IMG/VR virus record: IMGVR_UViG_3300009164_000100
Coordinates: 1 to 54,293 of that record
Length of the DNA: 54,293 nt
Strand: one strand, 5' to 3'
Source: a virus
In this document: positions 21,692-30,373 of the stretch, piece after piece
Layout of the letters: the number at the start of each line of letters is the position of its first letter
How positions within the stretch are numbered: the stretch's first letter is position 1
The notes under the pieces: generated by a model
What the model saw: only the letters and a program-made list of their open reading frames with translations
Databases searched by the model: none
What the model was told of the DNA's origin: nothing
Translations under genes and position numbers: made by a program

Positions 21692-24291
21692 TAGCCCGCA
21701 ATCGCCTTCTGTTGGAAGCGGAATACCACAAACTCGGCCGGGCGGGTCGGAGCAACACCAATGTCGCAAGTGAGGATGCCCTGCGCAACCTGCGCGGGAG
21801 GATTGTTGCTCCCGTCACAGATAACGAAGAACGACTGTGCAGGGGTGTTGCCCGTGAAGTAACCCGCGCTGTAAAGGCCGAGAAGGAAGGTTTCGACCGC
21901 AAGCCGAACTCGGACCTGCAACGCCGACCCGTTGTTCTCAAACACGAACTGCTGCGTGTTGTTGAACACCGACTTCTCAAGGAACATAAACAGACGGCGC
22001 ATCTGAATGTATGGGAACTCGCCGCCAATCTGAAGCGTCCGTGCGCCCCAAACGACCCGGCCCGTGGTCGGGAACTGCACCAAGTTGTTTACGCCGACTT
22101 GGTTCGTCACGCCTGCCTGATCGGGAGTCATGTAGAACTCCAAACCCGTCGAGAAGTTGAGCGTGCCACGGGTCGTTCCCGCAGGTGCCGTCGAAACATT
22201 CGCCGTAGCGTCCGTCCGAGCATACACGCCCAAGATGTGACCGCCCGGAGGCTGCAACACCTCCGTCTCCGAAACGGGGTCGATGATGCGAATGTGCGGG
22301 TAGTAGAGGGCCGCACGCGACGAGTTTTTGGCAAGCGTCAGTTGCTTGTAGTTGACCGCCTGTGCATTCGTCAGACCGCTCGGAACCGACAAGATACAGA
22401 AGCGATCCTTGCGCGTCTCGCAGTAGTCCACAAGATCCTGCGACACCAAGTAGTCCGTCTCGAAGTCGGGGATACAGATGTTGAGGATGCTCTCAACGGT
22501 GTTGAGCGAGTAGAGGCCGCTGTTGCTTGCCGCCAAAGCCGGGGCAGACACCACCGAGCGCGTCAACGCAGAGCCGTCCGAACCACCCGAAAGCGTGACA
22601 GAGGCCGAAGTCGCAGCGGCAGGGTTGTAGTAGGTTACAGTCTGCACGCCCGCGCCCGAAGGCCCACGCGCAGGGTTGTCCAAGAACTTCCAAGTCAACG
22701 ACAGCGAACCAACCGAAGTGGGCGATCCGTAGTCAATGGTGTTAGAAGCAGACGGGTCGAGAACAATGTCAACCGCCGTTCCCGTTCCAAGATCGGTGAT
22801 GTTGCCTTCACCATCGTCGGCAATCAGAACCGTTCCGATAGCGTAGTTGATCGGCTCCAAGTTAGAAGCCGTCTGAAGCGTAACCGTTGCAGGGTCGAAC
22901 TCGGGATCGGGATTGCCGCCGCCTGCTACAAGCGTGATGGTAGCCACAAGGTTTCCACCCACAATCGAAATGCCCGATGAAGCACTCACAACGTTACCCG
23001 CAACGAGCGTTCCTGAAACCGTGAAAGTGTCGGACGACGAAACATAGGTGAAGGTCTGATCGGTAAACGCGACAGAACCGGCAACATTGCCGCTTGCTTT
23101 CGCAACCAAGATCGTTCCGTTCAAGTCGGTTTGTGCCGTCGTAAGCGTAACGGTGCCGCGACCCGCTGCAATGTCCTGCGCAATCGTCTGATAGGCAGCC
23201 GGGAGCGTGTAGGTCAGCACCAAGTTTGCGCCGCTCACCGCAAAGGTCTGCCCGACGACAGGCGTAGCGGCAATCGTGTTCTCCAACGCGAAGGAACCCG
23301 TCAGCGAGAACGGGGCCACATCATTCGCAAGCGCGTAGGTGAACGAACGAACCGTGCCGTTGTAGGCAGGAGCCGAGGTCACAGCCGCAGCCGTCACAGG
23401 CACGCCGTTGAAGGTCGATACGCCCTCGTTGTTGCCCTCAGCGGTCACAGACACATACTGCGACCCGGTAACTTCGTCGTTCAACACAGTCGCAATGAAC
23501 GAAGTGCTGCTTGGATCCGTGAACGAGATAGCGTCAAAGGTTTCAAGCACGGAGTTGGAGTTCGCCGTGTCCACAATCTGCACCACATAGCGGGTGTAGG
23601 TCGCGGTGTTCACCGTGTAGTAGTTGGGGTCGCCCGAAATGGCCACCACATAGTCGTCGCCACGCGCACCCTCCCACTTCACGTCGAACGAGAAGGTCTT
23701 GTAGTCATAGGCAGCGGTAAAGACTGCCGCAGATAGCGTCGAACCCGCAGGGCCGCTGATCGTGATCTCGCCCGAAGCGTAGTCAATGGTGCCGCTCAAG
23801 CCGACAACCGCGCTAGTCAGAACGCCCGAACCGTTGTCGGTCAGCGTTCCGTTGGCCGCGGTACCGCTCGTAATCACAATCGAGACAGTCGAAGGCGCAA
23901 CCGGGGTCTTGTCCGTGCCGTTCGCACCCGTGAAGGCGGCGAAGGTCGCGGTCAGCGTGCCTGCATCAGCCGTCAAAGCCTCGCCCGTCTTGGGGAGCGC
24001 AATGTAGCCTGCCGCAGCCGTAGCATCGGTAGGCGTAACGCGCACCACTACAAGGTTCTGCCCGCCGTTCTGAAAGAAGGCGTAGGCCGAGGTCGTCATG
24101 CGCGAAAGCGAAGTGAACGAACCGAATCTGCCAACATAGTCCGTGAACGAGGTCACAGCCGTAGGCGTGTTGGTCGGCCCCTGCAAGGAGCCGCCAATCA
24201 TAGAGCCAATAGACGGAGAAACGCCGTTGATGCCAACGGCATTGCTAGGCACTTCCTCGATGTAAACGCCGGGATAAGTGTAGGTCGGCAT
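21691..24291 (-). CDS. Contractile tail sheath protein with large insertions
   Basis: An 866-aa protein; ATG 24291 has AGGAG 6 nt upstream. The N-terminus MPTYTYPGVYIEEVPSN is the hallmark start of tail sheath proteins. The C-terminal 250 residues (ILSVPSGL... GRVVWGARTLQIGGEFPYI... RRLFMFLEKSV) match the conserved sheath core that forms the contractile lattice. About 400 residues between these are Ser/Thr/Val-rich beta-domains, so it is larger than T4 gp18 (659 aa). One of them (about residues 149-197, LTDNGSGVL...GTIDYASGE) reappears in the major capsid protein. The insertions probably decorate the sheath surface. Confidence 0.95.
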   Translation of the reverse strand: MPTYTYPGVYIEEVPSNAVGINGVSPSIGSMIGGSLQGPTNTPTAVTSFTDYVGRFGSFTSLSRMTTSAYAFFQNGGQNLVVVRVTPTDATAAAGYIALPKTGEALTADAGTLTATFAAFTGANGTDKTPVAPSTVSIVITSGTAANGTLTDNGSGVLTSAVVGLSGTIDYASGEITISGPAGSTLSAAVFTAAYDYKTFSFDVKWEGARGDDYVVAISGDPNYYTVNTATYTRYVVQIVDTANSNSVLETFDAISFTDPSSTSFIATVLNDEVTGSQYVSVTAEGNNEGVSTFNGVPVTAAAVTSAPAYNGTVRSFTYALANDVAPFSLTGSFALENTIAATPVVGQTFAVSGANLVLTYTLPAAYQTIAQDIAAGRGTVTLTTAQTDLNGTILVAKASGNVAGSVAFTDQTFTYVSSSDTFTVSGTLVAGNVVSASSGISIVGGNLVATITLVAGGGNPDPEFDPATVTLQTASNLEPINYAIGTVLIADDGEGNITDLGTGTAVDIVLDPSASNTIDYGSPTSVGSLSLTWKFLDNPARGPSGAGVQTVTYYNPAAATSASVTLSGGSDGSALTRSVVSAPALAASNSGLYSLNTVESILNICIPDFETDYLVSQDLVDYCETRKDRFCILSVPSGLTNAQAVNYKQLTLAKNSSRAALYYPHIRIIDPVSETEVLQPPGGHILGVYARTDATANVSTAPAGTTRGTLNFSTGLEFYMTPDQAGVTNQVGVNNLVQFPTTGRVVWGARTLQIGGEFPYIQMRRLFMFLEKSVFNNTQQFVFENNGSALQVRVRLAVETFLLGLYSAGYFTGNTPAQSFFVICDGSNNPPAQVAQGILTCDIGVAPTRPAEFVVFRFQQKAIAG

Positions 24292-24311
24292 CGTCAACTC
24301 CTATCAAAAGT

Positions 24312-24800
24312 TTAGTCGGTTTCAGTCTTGGCAAAGCCACGCCGCTTGCGCAGAGGTGCAACCACAGATTCATCGGAAGCCGCTTCAACTTCAACAGGTT
24401 CGTCAGCAGGAGCATCAACCACAGGCTCACTAGGAGCATCTTCCGCAACAACCGAGGCTGCTACGGGTTCGTCAAGCACAGCATCGGCAGACTTGGGAAG
24501 CGGCGCATCTGCTACCACCTTCGCCTTCGTCGTCAATGCCGCCTTGCCCTCTACGAAAGAATCAGAGAACAAATGGGGCTTCTCAACCGCGACCTGCGCA
24601 ATCGGTTGCGCGGGAACGAGGTCAACCCCATCCTTGGGCGCACCCGTGCGGCGCAGCACCTTGCCAAGCCGCTTGAAAGACGCGCTGTTCTCGATGCTCG
24701 AATCAACAAAGATCGTGGAGTATGGGCGGGCTGCGACAACCTCGCCCTTCCCAATCGGGATCGAGAGAATGGTGCTTCCGGTGTAGTAATACCAAGCCAT
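24312..24800 (-). CDS. Hypothetical virion-associated protein with acidic tail
   Basis: A 162-aa protein; ATG 24800 has AAGGA 7 nt upstream and overlaps the previous stop (TGATG). The N-terminal 60 residues (MAWYYYTGSTILSIPIGKGE...) form a beta-rich unit. The C-terminal 90 residues are low-complexity Ala/Pro/Val/Glu, probably disordered, ending in RKRRGFAKTETD. It resembles in layout the 185-aa protein at 31119. The function is unknown; it sits between tail completion and sheath genes. Confidence 0.65.
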   Translation of the reverse strand: MAWYYYTGSTILSIPIGKGEVVAARPYSTIFVDSSIENSASFKRLGKVLRRTGAPKDGVDLVPAQPIAQVAVEKPHLFSDSFVEGKAALTTKAKVVADAPLPKSADAVLDEPVAASVVAEDAPSEPVVDAPADEPVEVEAASDESVVAPLRKRRGFAKTETD

Positions 24801-25549
24801 CAACAATCCTTGTGCCTTGCCGCGATCTCGGCGTTGATCCGAACATTCGTCTCAATCGTGCTAACCTGTATGCCAATGTTGGGCAAGGTTGTCACGATCT
24901 TATCTTCAGTTGTCTGCGCTTCCAAGTCTAACTCTCCGCGAATGCTAAACGAGATCGTCCAAGAGATCGTCCGGTCGGCTATGTCTGCCAATTCTGAACC
25001 GTCCGATACCGACACCTCGCCCGCATCGTAAAGACGCTTATCGCCTAAACTATCAAAAACTGCAACAGAGAAAAAAGGTGGCCTACAAACTTTCAGAACG
25101 CTCATCAACAACGGGATGCCCGTGTTCTGCGTCCGGGCATAGACCTGTATGTCGTAGGAAATGTCGAACGGGGTCGGCAATGGTGCAGACACATACTTGT
25201 TGTAGCCTGTAAGAACCTTGCCCCCGGATTGGATCATCACCTTCTTGGCATCAGGCGCGACTGTTCGCTGATAACCGTAGTAGGGAGACCGCTCGAAAGC
25301 AGGTGTCAGATCGTTACGGCGCACCACAACGCACGGCAACCGAAACTGCTGAAACACATCTTCGGGAATCGTGAAGAACACAGGCACATACGGGGCGTAG
25401 TACGGCACATCGGTCGTCAATGACGGAACCGAGAGAGCATACGCCTTCCGGGTGTCGCTATCGATCTGAATGTCGATCAACTGCGAGCCGAGCGTGAGTA
25501 TCATACCCCGGTCAAAGTCCTTTAGACCGACCGTGCCAATCGCGCCCAT
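24800..25549 (-). CDS. Putative tail completion / neck protein
   Basis: A 249-aa protein of mixed alpha/beta type with long predicted strands (FDISYDIQVYARTQNTGIPL, ISWTISFSIRGELDLEAQTT). The position, immediately before the sheath genes and after neck genes, and the size fit T4 gp15-like tail terminator proteins or related completion proteins of other myoviruses. No diagnostic motif was seen. ATG 25549 has no clear SD. It overlaps the downstream gene by one base. Confidence 0.5.
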   Translation of the reverse strand: MGAIGTVGLKDFDRGMILTLGSQLIDIQIDSDTRKAYALSVPSLTTDVPYYAPYVPVFFTIPEDVFQQFRLPCVVVRRNDLTPAFERSPYYGYQRTVAPDAKKVMIQSGGKVLTGYNKYVSAPLPTPFDISYDIQVYARTQNTGIPLLMSVLKVCRPPFFSVAVFDSLGDKRLYDAGEVSVSDGSELADIADRTISWTISFSIRGELDLEAQTTEDKIVTTLPNIGIQVSTIETNVRINAEIAARHKDC

Positions 25550-25570
25550 AGCCGCACCAAAGAAGCGAGG

Positions 25571-25774
25571 TTAGTCGTCCTCTTCCTCGTCATCCATCTC
25601 TTCCTCGTCGTCCATCTCACCGCAGTCGCCTTCGCACTCGGCATCGCCGCAACCGCAGTCCTCTTCGCCGTCCATCTCGTCCATCTCCTCTTCCTCGCTC
25701 TCCAAGACGGAAAGTTTGTGGAGCAACTGAACTTCAATGTCGGCAAGGGTAAGGTTCAACTTCTGAATGTCCAT
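25571..25774 (-). CDS. Extremely acidic Cys-containing small protein
   Basis: A 67-aa protein; ATG 25774 has GAGAGG 6 nt upstream. An N-terminal helix DIQKLNLTLADIEVQLLHKL is followed by a run of Glu/Asp interrupted by EEDCGCGDAECEGDCGEMDD with five cysteines. The net charge is strongly negative. It could bind metal or mimic DNA. It lies inside the tail gene block, between the putative completion protein and the 282-aa protein. No family was recognised. Confidence 0.65.
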   Translation of the reverse strand: MDIQKLNLTLADIEVQLLHKLSVLESEEEEMDEMDGEEDCGCGDAECEGDCGEMDDEEEMDDEEEDD

Positions 25775-25806
25775 GACTAACCTCTCCATAGGAAGATGTG
25801 CCTGAC

Positions 25807-26655
25807 CTATCCGCCCTTTGCATAGGGCGCAAGTTTATCCTGCACCTTATCGTCATACCTGCTCGTTTCGTTTGATGCAACCTTTTTGTAGAGCGGAAGA
25901 TCGAACCCGATTTCCTTCCCGGTCTGAACATACTCGATAAAGGCCTTCTGAAGATCGTCGTAGGCAGTTGCCATCTCCGCAAGCGCGGGTCGCCAATGCG
26001 GAAGCACAGGCCCGCCGTAGCCGAACTCCGCACGCAACACCGAATACCCAATGTCGTCTATCACGCTCACGCTGTCGGACGGCTTGGTGTTGGTCCTCAC
26101 CGCATTCTCCCTCAGACCTGCTTCCTTCAAGTCGAACTCGATCCTTCGTCGGTTCACCATAATCCGGTCATGCAAGTCCTGTTCTTCCTTCTCCGTGATC
26201 GTTCGCGCAATCACTTGCGCGTCTGCTTTGCTTGGCATCGTTGGCACCATGTATGGAGGCCACGGCTGATACTTCGCCAATGCACGAACCCACTTTGGAC
26301 TCTTCTCATGCGGCTTGAATAGGAGTGCTGTCTTTCGGCCCTCCGTTGCAATGTTCAACTTGCGGGGCTTGTTCTTGTAGAGCAAGGCAATCCCAACCTC
26401 GTCGCCCATGCCCTCCACAAGCACGACTTCCAAGTCCTCTGCGTAGTAGCCCACTCCGGGCAGACTAGGCGCACGTGCCTTCACGCCTTCCTGCAAGATC
26501 TTGGCCGCTCCGAGCAGAAACAACTCCATGCCACGCTTGATCCGCTCCGGCATTTCGGAAGCAATCTCGTTCGCTGTCTTTATCGCATCTTCGGTCAGAT
26601 AGATCGCAGGCATACCGCCGCCCACCACGGGCTGTCGATACTTGAAACTACCCAT
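25807..26655 (-). CDS. Putative neck or tail-completion protein
   Basis: A 282-aa protein. It begins with a short tail-like segment and helical region (DAIKTANEIASEMPERIKRG), then has a basic central part with KSPKWVRALAKYQPWPPYM and a C-terminal helical domain. Size and position between connector and sheath genes suggest a neck or HK97 gp10-like completion role. ATG 26655 lies 8 nt inside the upstream gene, with no SD, so coupling is likely. No diagnostic motif was seen. Confidence 0.5.
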   Translation of the reverse strand: MGSFKYRQPVVGGGMPAIYLTEDAIKTANEIASEMPERIKRGMELFLLGAAKILQEGVKARAPSLPGVGYYAEDLEVVLVEGMGDEVGIALLYKNKPRKLNIATEGRKTALLFKPHEKSPKWVRALAKYQPWPPYMVPTMPSKADAQVIARTITEKEEQDLHDRIMVNRRRIEFDLKEAGLRENAVRTNTKPSDSVSVIDDIGYSVLRAEFGYGGPVLPHWRPALAEMATAYDDLQKAFIEYVQTGKEIGFDLPLYKKVASNETSRYDDKVQDKLAPYAKGG

Positions 26656-27007
26656 GCTTTAGATCGGGCTTCTCGCCCGTCACAAAGCGCGGAGCCTCGC
26701 CTTCAGGGGAGTATTGCATTAGCACTTCTAGCCCCTTCTCCGATGCGCCGACCATGAGGCTATCGGGGGTAGTCACGGCCACGGTCGAAGGCTCCCCTGT
26801 GGCGAAGCAGAAGGCTAGTAGGTTGCCCTTCAGCGGCCCCTCATACTGCGGGAAGCCCCTGCCCCCTAGAGGCCCACTACAAGGGGTCTTATCATAGACT
26901 GCCTTGCAGCCGTCCATGCCCCGCTCCGCCCCCCACCAAAACTTCTCGCAGGTGGAACACACGAACGATACGCCGTTCGCCATAGCGAGAGCGGGGTTCC
27001 TACGCAT
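26648..27007 (-). CDS. Hypothetical protein with putative zinc-binding cysteines
   Basis: A 119-aa protein; ATG 27007 overlaps the upstream stop (TAATG). The N-terminal half carries VCSTCEKFWWG...GCKAVYDKTPCSGPLGG, a four-to-five-cysteine arrangement that could bind zinc. The C-terminal half has no recognised motif. It is co-transcribed with the 65-aa gene from the promoter at 27256-27283, unlike the neighbouring structural genes. The function is unknown. Confidence 0.65.
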   Translation of the reverse strand: MRRNPALAMANGVSFVCSTCEKFWWGAERGMDGCKAVYDKTPCSGPLGGRGFPQYEGPLKGNLLAFCFATGEPSTVAVTTPDSLMVGASEKGLEVLMQYSPEGEAPRFVTGEKPDLKHG

Positions 27008-27204
27008 TAGGCGTTGCGCTGCCACCGCGCAGCACGCTCGGCCTCTGCCGCTTCGAGGATTGCCACGGCCTGCTTGTAGTCGGCCACCGCACGCTCAAGC
27101 GTTTCAATCAACTTGCGGTCGATCATGAAGCAGTCAACCTTGTTCATCGCATCTTCCAACCGAGCGCGACCACTCTCCAACACATTCCCGTAAACCTTGT
27201 TCAT
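27007..27204 (-). CDS. Small helical hypothetical protein
   Basis: A 65-aa protein; ATG 27204 has AGGAG 8 nt upstream. It is nearly all helix (DRKLIETLERAVADYKQAVA then ILEAAEAERAARWQ), probably coiled coil. It has its own extended -10 promoter and a leader hairpin. It is a small accessory gene placed inside the structural block. No family was recognised. Confidence 0.68.
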   Translation of the reverse strand: MNKVYGNVLESGRARLEDAMNKVDCFMIDRKLIETLERAVADYKQAVAILEAAEAERAARWQRNA

Positions 27205-27223
27205 TGCCGTTCTCCTATGCTTG

Positions 27224-27242
27224 GACAGGACCTATTCCTGCC
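27224..27242 (-). promoter_or_regulatory. Leader stem-loop
   Basis: GACAGGA/TCCTGCC arms (one G-U pair), loop of 5, lie between the promoter at 27256-27283 and the RBS of the 65-aa gene. Confidence 0.45.
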
Positions 27243-27255
27243 CTTCAATGCGAGC

Positions 27256-27283
27256 ATTCTAGCAGACTATCACACGCCGTCAA
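27256..27283 (-). promoter_or_regulatory. Sigma70-like extended -10 promoter
   Basis: TTGACG (27283-27278), 16-bp spacer ending TCTGC, TAGAAT (27261-27256). It is the only promoter of this class found between 19.6 and 44.9 kb. Confidence 0.8.
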
Positions 27284-27289
27284 GTACCT

Positions 27290-28078
27290 TTAGATCTTCT
27301 CGTCAAAGTCCGACTGCGCAATCCCGTCCAAGATCTGATCGATAATCCGGTCAAGCACATCGTTCACATCTTCCGCTTCCTCATAGAACGAGGAAGGGAG
27401 CAGACCGTGAGAAGTGCCAAAGACCTTCTCGGTTATGTCTCGGAGCGGCTTATCAATCGCTACGCCCACTACCTCGTCCACAGGCGAAGCCAACGCACCA
27501 ATGGCCTTCAGAACGCCACCCTGAAACAGATGCGCTACCGTTGCTCCAATCAATGCCACCTTCACAAGATCAACTGCTTGGTTGATCGCCCGGTCACGGT
27601 CAGCCTTGTAAACCTTCTCTCCGCGCAAAGCCTTTCCAATCGTCTCCTTGAGGTGCTTCGTCTCTTTGACCTCCTTGCGAACTGCACCTTTGAGATACTT
27701 TCCAAACTTCTTCCGTGCGGCCGGGTTCGTTATCAAGTCCTTTGCAGCCACGAACGGGTGCGCCAACTGATGACCTACATTCTTGGCCATTGAACGGAAC
27801 TTATCCTTCCAATCCACCTTGGACTTCTCCACTTCCGCCGCCGCCTTTTCAGCCTTTGCTGCGGGCGTGCGCTCATGCTCTGCCGCCGCGTTTTGCTGCG
27901 CACGCTTCATGTTCCAAAGGTGCGTTGCTTGCGGATTTCCACTCACAGCCTGCTGCTTCTTGTTCAGACCAATCATGTTCTGACCGACACGAATACGGCG
28001 AACAACCTCGGTGTCCTTGTATTCGACCAACGCAACAAGATCTTCCGCTAGTTTAGATAGGCTCATAGCACCACTCAC
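27290..28078 (-). CDS. Hypothetical virion-associated protein
   Basis: A protein of up to 262 aa. It may start at GTG 28078, which overlaps the upstream stop (GTGA), or at ATG 28066 (258 aa); neither has a strong SD. A long Ala/Lys-rich helical region is followed by a hydrophobic stretch VKVALIGATVAHLFQGGVLK and an acidic C-terminus (EDVNDVLDRIIDQILDGIAQ). No family was recognised. A similar mix of basic helix and amphipathic segment is seen in internal virion proteins. Its position among neck genes makes a structural role likely. Confidence 0.6.
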   Translation of the reverse strand: MSGAMSLSKLAEDLVALVEYKDTEVVRRIRVGQNMIGLNKKQQAVSGNPQATHLWNMKRAQQNAAAEHERTPAAKAEKAAAEVEKSKVDWKDKFRSMAKNVGHQLAHPFVAAKDLITNPAARKKFGKYLKGAVRKEVKETKHLKETIGKALRGEKVYKADRDRAINQAVDLVKVALIGATVAHLFQGGVLKAIGALASPVDEVVGVAIDKPLRDITEKVFGTSHGLLPSSFYEEAEDVNDVLDRIIDQILDGIAQSDFDEKI

Positions 28079-28557
28079 GGAATCAATCCGCCTTCTGAAA
28101 CAAACTTTCGGTTCGGATCGAACTTCTCACGACGCCTCAATAGCATCTTGTATCCGACCACATTCACGGTGTCTACAAAGTTGCCCCCGGAAGCCGCATT
28201 GACCACATCAAAATACTGCCCCATGCAGAACAGAACGTCGCCTTCCTTCGGGATTTTAGCACCAATGCGCTTCTCCCATTCGTTGTAGGCAAAGTAGGCT
28301 TCCGCATCGAACTCGATAACAAGACCTTCATCACGCACAGACGGATCCCGGTTGTCCATCTGCTGATAGGTGACTGCGCCTACGAGCGAATACTGCGTGA
28401 ACGACCAACTAGGTGCAGGCTCACTGTAAAGCGGATCTACATTCGCTCCGCGAGACAGCACATAGTAGTCAATCTGCTGACCAAACAGGTTGATCCGTTC
28501 CTCTTCGTAGAAACGGTAGAGGTTCAACTCACTAGCGTTTCCGCCGTAAAGTGCCAC
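28075..28557 (-). CDS. Putative neck / head completion protein
   Basis: A 160-aa protein starting at GTG 28557 (SD AGG is weak). Its sequence is rich in aromatics and strands (NLYRFYEEERINLFGQQIDY, FDAEAYFAYNEWEKRI) with an EGDVLFCMGQYFDVVNA segment. Size and position after the capsid genes fit T4 gp14-like or head-completion neck proteins, but no diagnostic motif was seen. It lies 24 nt after the 340-aa gene and overlaps the next. Confidence 0.55.
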   Translation of the reverse strand: MALYGGNASELNLYRFYEEERINLFGQQIDYYVLSRGANVDPLYSEPAPSWSFTQYSLVGAVTYQQMDNRDPSVRDEGLVIEFDAEAYFAYNEWEKRIGAKIPKEGDVLFCMGQYFDVVNAASGGNFVDTVNVVGYKMLLRRREKFDPNRKFVSEGGLIP

Positions 28558-28581
28558 GGATCAACCTGCTAGGTGCATTGT

Positions 28582-29604
28582 TTACTTGGCGCGAGTTGCG
28601 GCACCCTTGCGAGCAGCCCAAGCCGGAATCTGACCATCCCAACAACGGCGACCGAAGTTGGCACCCGACCCTGCCGTGCGCGAAGCCCGGCCACACGGCA
28701 ACTTGGTAGCGGCAAACTGCAAACGACCGTCCTTGGTACGCTTGTCACGCGCCTTCAAGCGAACCGCGTTGTAGTTGCTGCCAAGCGAAAGCGAACCCGA
28801 AGGCAACTGCTTGTCGCCCGCAAACTTGCCATCATCGGGAAGGTGCAGGACATTGCCCTTGTTGACCAACTCCTTGTTGGAAACACCGCCGTAGCGAGCC
28901 TTCTCACCCTTTGCCTCGGCCATAAGCCACTCAAACTGATCAACATCTTCTTCGACAATGTGATCGTAGATGCTCTCCAAGAACTCGTAGAAGATCTCAG
29001 GCTTCGTCTCGCGCACGTGAGGCGCAAGACGGACAGCATACTGACCAACACCATAGCGGCGATCCACGGTCGAGTCGTAAGTGACCTCGCCACGCTTCAA
29101 GCCCAACTCCTGCGCAACCCGGTAGGCGGCGAGAGCGGTGCTTCGATCATCAAAGAACACCGAAATTTCGGAGTCCGAGCGGTTCTGATCTTCTGCCAAA
29201 CGATTACGGATACCCATGATTTCTCTAGCCTCCTGCATAGACAAGTTACGCTTTTCAGCCGGGTCAAAGTAGGCCCGGTTGGTGTAGTCATAGTAAAGAA
29301 CATTACCCGTGTGGTAACGATAAGGGCCGCTCAAACCCGTCTTGCGCGGGTGGTTCACCTTATCAATCGGCACCACATACATCCCTGCGGCGTTGTAGTT
29401 CTCTTGGATTGTGTGGTGGTGGTGAGCCGCAACATCCTTCGCCCGGTCGTCAAACTCGGTCGAAATCTGCGTCGTGTAGTCGGCCATTGCCTTCGCACGG
29501 GCATCACGCACTCCGTCCAAGTGCTGCATCCAATCCTCATGCGCGTCAATGCCTTCAAGAAGGACATTGGTGCTTGAGATAAAGTCAAACATTGATCGCG
29601 CCAT
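28582..29604 (-). CDS. Hypothetical structural protein
   Basis: A 340-aa protein; ATG 29604 has AGGAG 6 nt upstream, so the longer in-frame reading from 29625 is rejected. It begins with helices (MARSMFDFISSTNVLLEGID) and has a His-rich patch AHHHHT near residue 60, an SGPYRYHTGNVLYYDYTNRA segment and a basic, Gly/Arg-rich C-terminus (CGRASRTAGSGANFGRRCW) that could be exposed or processed. No family was recognised. It sits between two putative neck proteins. Confidence 0.6.
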   Translation of the reverse strand: MARSMFDFISSTNVLLEGIDAHEDWMQHLDGVRDARAKAMADYTTQISTEFDDRAKDVAAHHHHTIQENYNAAGMYVVPIDKVNHPRKTGLSGPYRYHTGNVLYYDYTNRAYFDPAEKRNLSMQEAREIMGIRNRLAEDQNRSDSEISVFFDDRSTALAAYRVAQELGLKRGEVTYDSTVDRRYGVGQYAVRLAPHVRETKPEIFYEFLESIYDHIVEEDVDQFEWLMAEAKGEKARYGGVSNKELVNKGNVLHLPDDGKFAGDKQLPSGSLSLGSNYNAVRLKARDKRTKDGRLQFAATKLPCGRASRTAGSGANFGRRCWDGQIPAWAARKGAATRAK

Positions 29605-29627
29605 CTTCAACTCCTGTTCAGCCAACG

Positions 29628-30371
29628 CTATCCCGTAAAGAAATTAGCAGGTGGGCGCAAGGACAAAATCTGATCCCTAACAGTATCACGAATCATGTCT
29701 GCATTGGCAAGAAGATCTGCACCATTGAGCGTGATCGATCCTGTTGCGCTCGGCCCGTCTGCATACTTGCTCCGAACATTGCCCAAGATCGTCATTGCTT
29801 CGGCCAACGCATACTTGCGAATCAACCGATACTCGTATGGCCGAACCTTCCCCAAATCCATCTCGTCCACCATGTAGACAACAAAGACATTCGTGCCAAT
29901 GTCGCCGCTCGTCGGGTAGATTCGCAACTTCTTTGCCTGCCAATCCCATTCCCAATCTCGGTCGGCAGACAGAATGCGCCGGGCTTGCTCAAGGTACTGC
30001 ATTGACTGAACAATAGCGGAGTAACCACCACCACTGTAACCGCCTCCGCCGTAGCCACCGCCTCCGCTGAAACTGTATGGGCTCAACTCCACGCCCGCCC
30101 AACTAAACTGATCGAACAGGCCCGCACGATGAATGTCAAAATGGCATTCGACCACCGAAAGGCAGTCCTCGGCAACATCAAACGCTCCGCCGTCCGGCTG
30201 AATCGTTAGCACCTTGTTCTTCATCTGACCGATAAGGCCCATGAACCACAAGTTTGCTTCCGAAATGGCATCATTATACTGATCGTCAGTCAACTCAACT
30301 GCCACCGTGGGCGCACCAAGATTTCGAGCGATAAACCCCTTGATCTCTGCTGCGCTTTGCGGTGTCGCCAT
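29628..30371 (-). CDS. Putative head-tail connector (neck) protein
   Basis: A 247-aa protein. A domain with LTDDQYNDAISEANLWFMGL near the N-terminus and YEYRLIRKYALAEAMTILGN near the C-terminus resembles gp13-type or adaptor neck proteins that follow the capsid genes in T4-like phages. In the middle is a glycine-rich loop FSGGGGYGGGGYSGGGYS that looks inserted and flexible. ATG 30371 lies 3 nt after the previous gene. The assignment rests on position and overall pattern. Confidence 0.6.
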   Translation of the reverse strand: MATPQSAAEIKGFIARNLGAPTVAVELTDDQYNDAISEANLWFMGLIGQMKNKVLTIQPDGGAFDVAEDCLSVVECHFDIHRAGLFDQFSWAGVELSPYSFSGGGGYGGGGYSGGGYSAIVQSMQYLEQARRILSADRDWEWDWQAKKLRIYPTSGDIGTNVFVVYMVDEMDLGKVRPYEYRLIRKYALAEAMTILGNVRSKYADGPSATGSITLNGADLLANADMIRDTVRDQILSLRPPANFFTG

Positions 30372-30373
30372 GC

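Noticed and set aside
21712-22980. 422-codon plus-strand open frame opposite the sheath gene
   Set aside because: It is a mirror frame of the sheath core with Arg/Val-rich shadow composition and no RBS.
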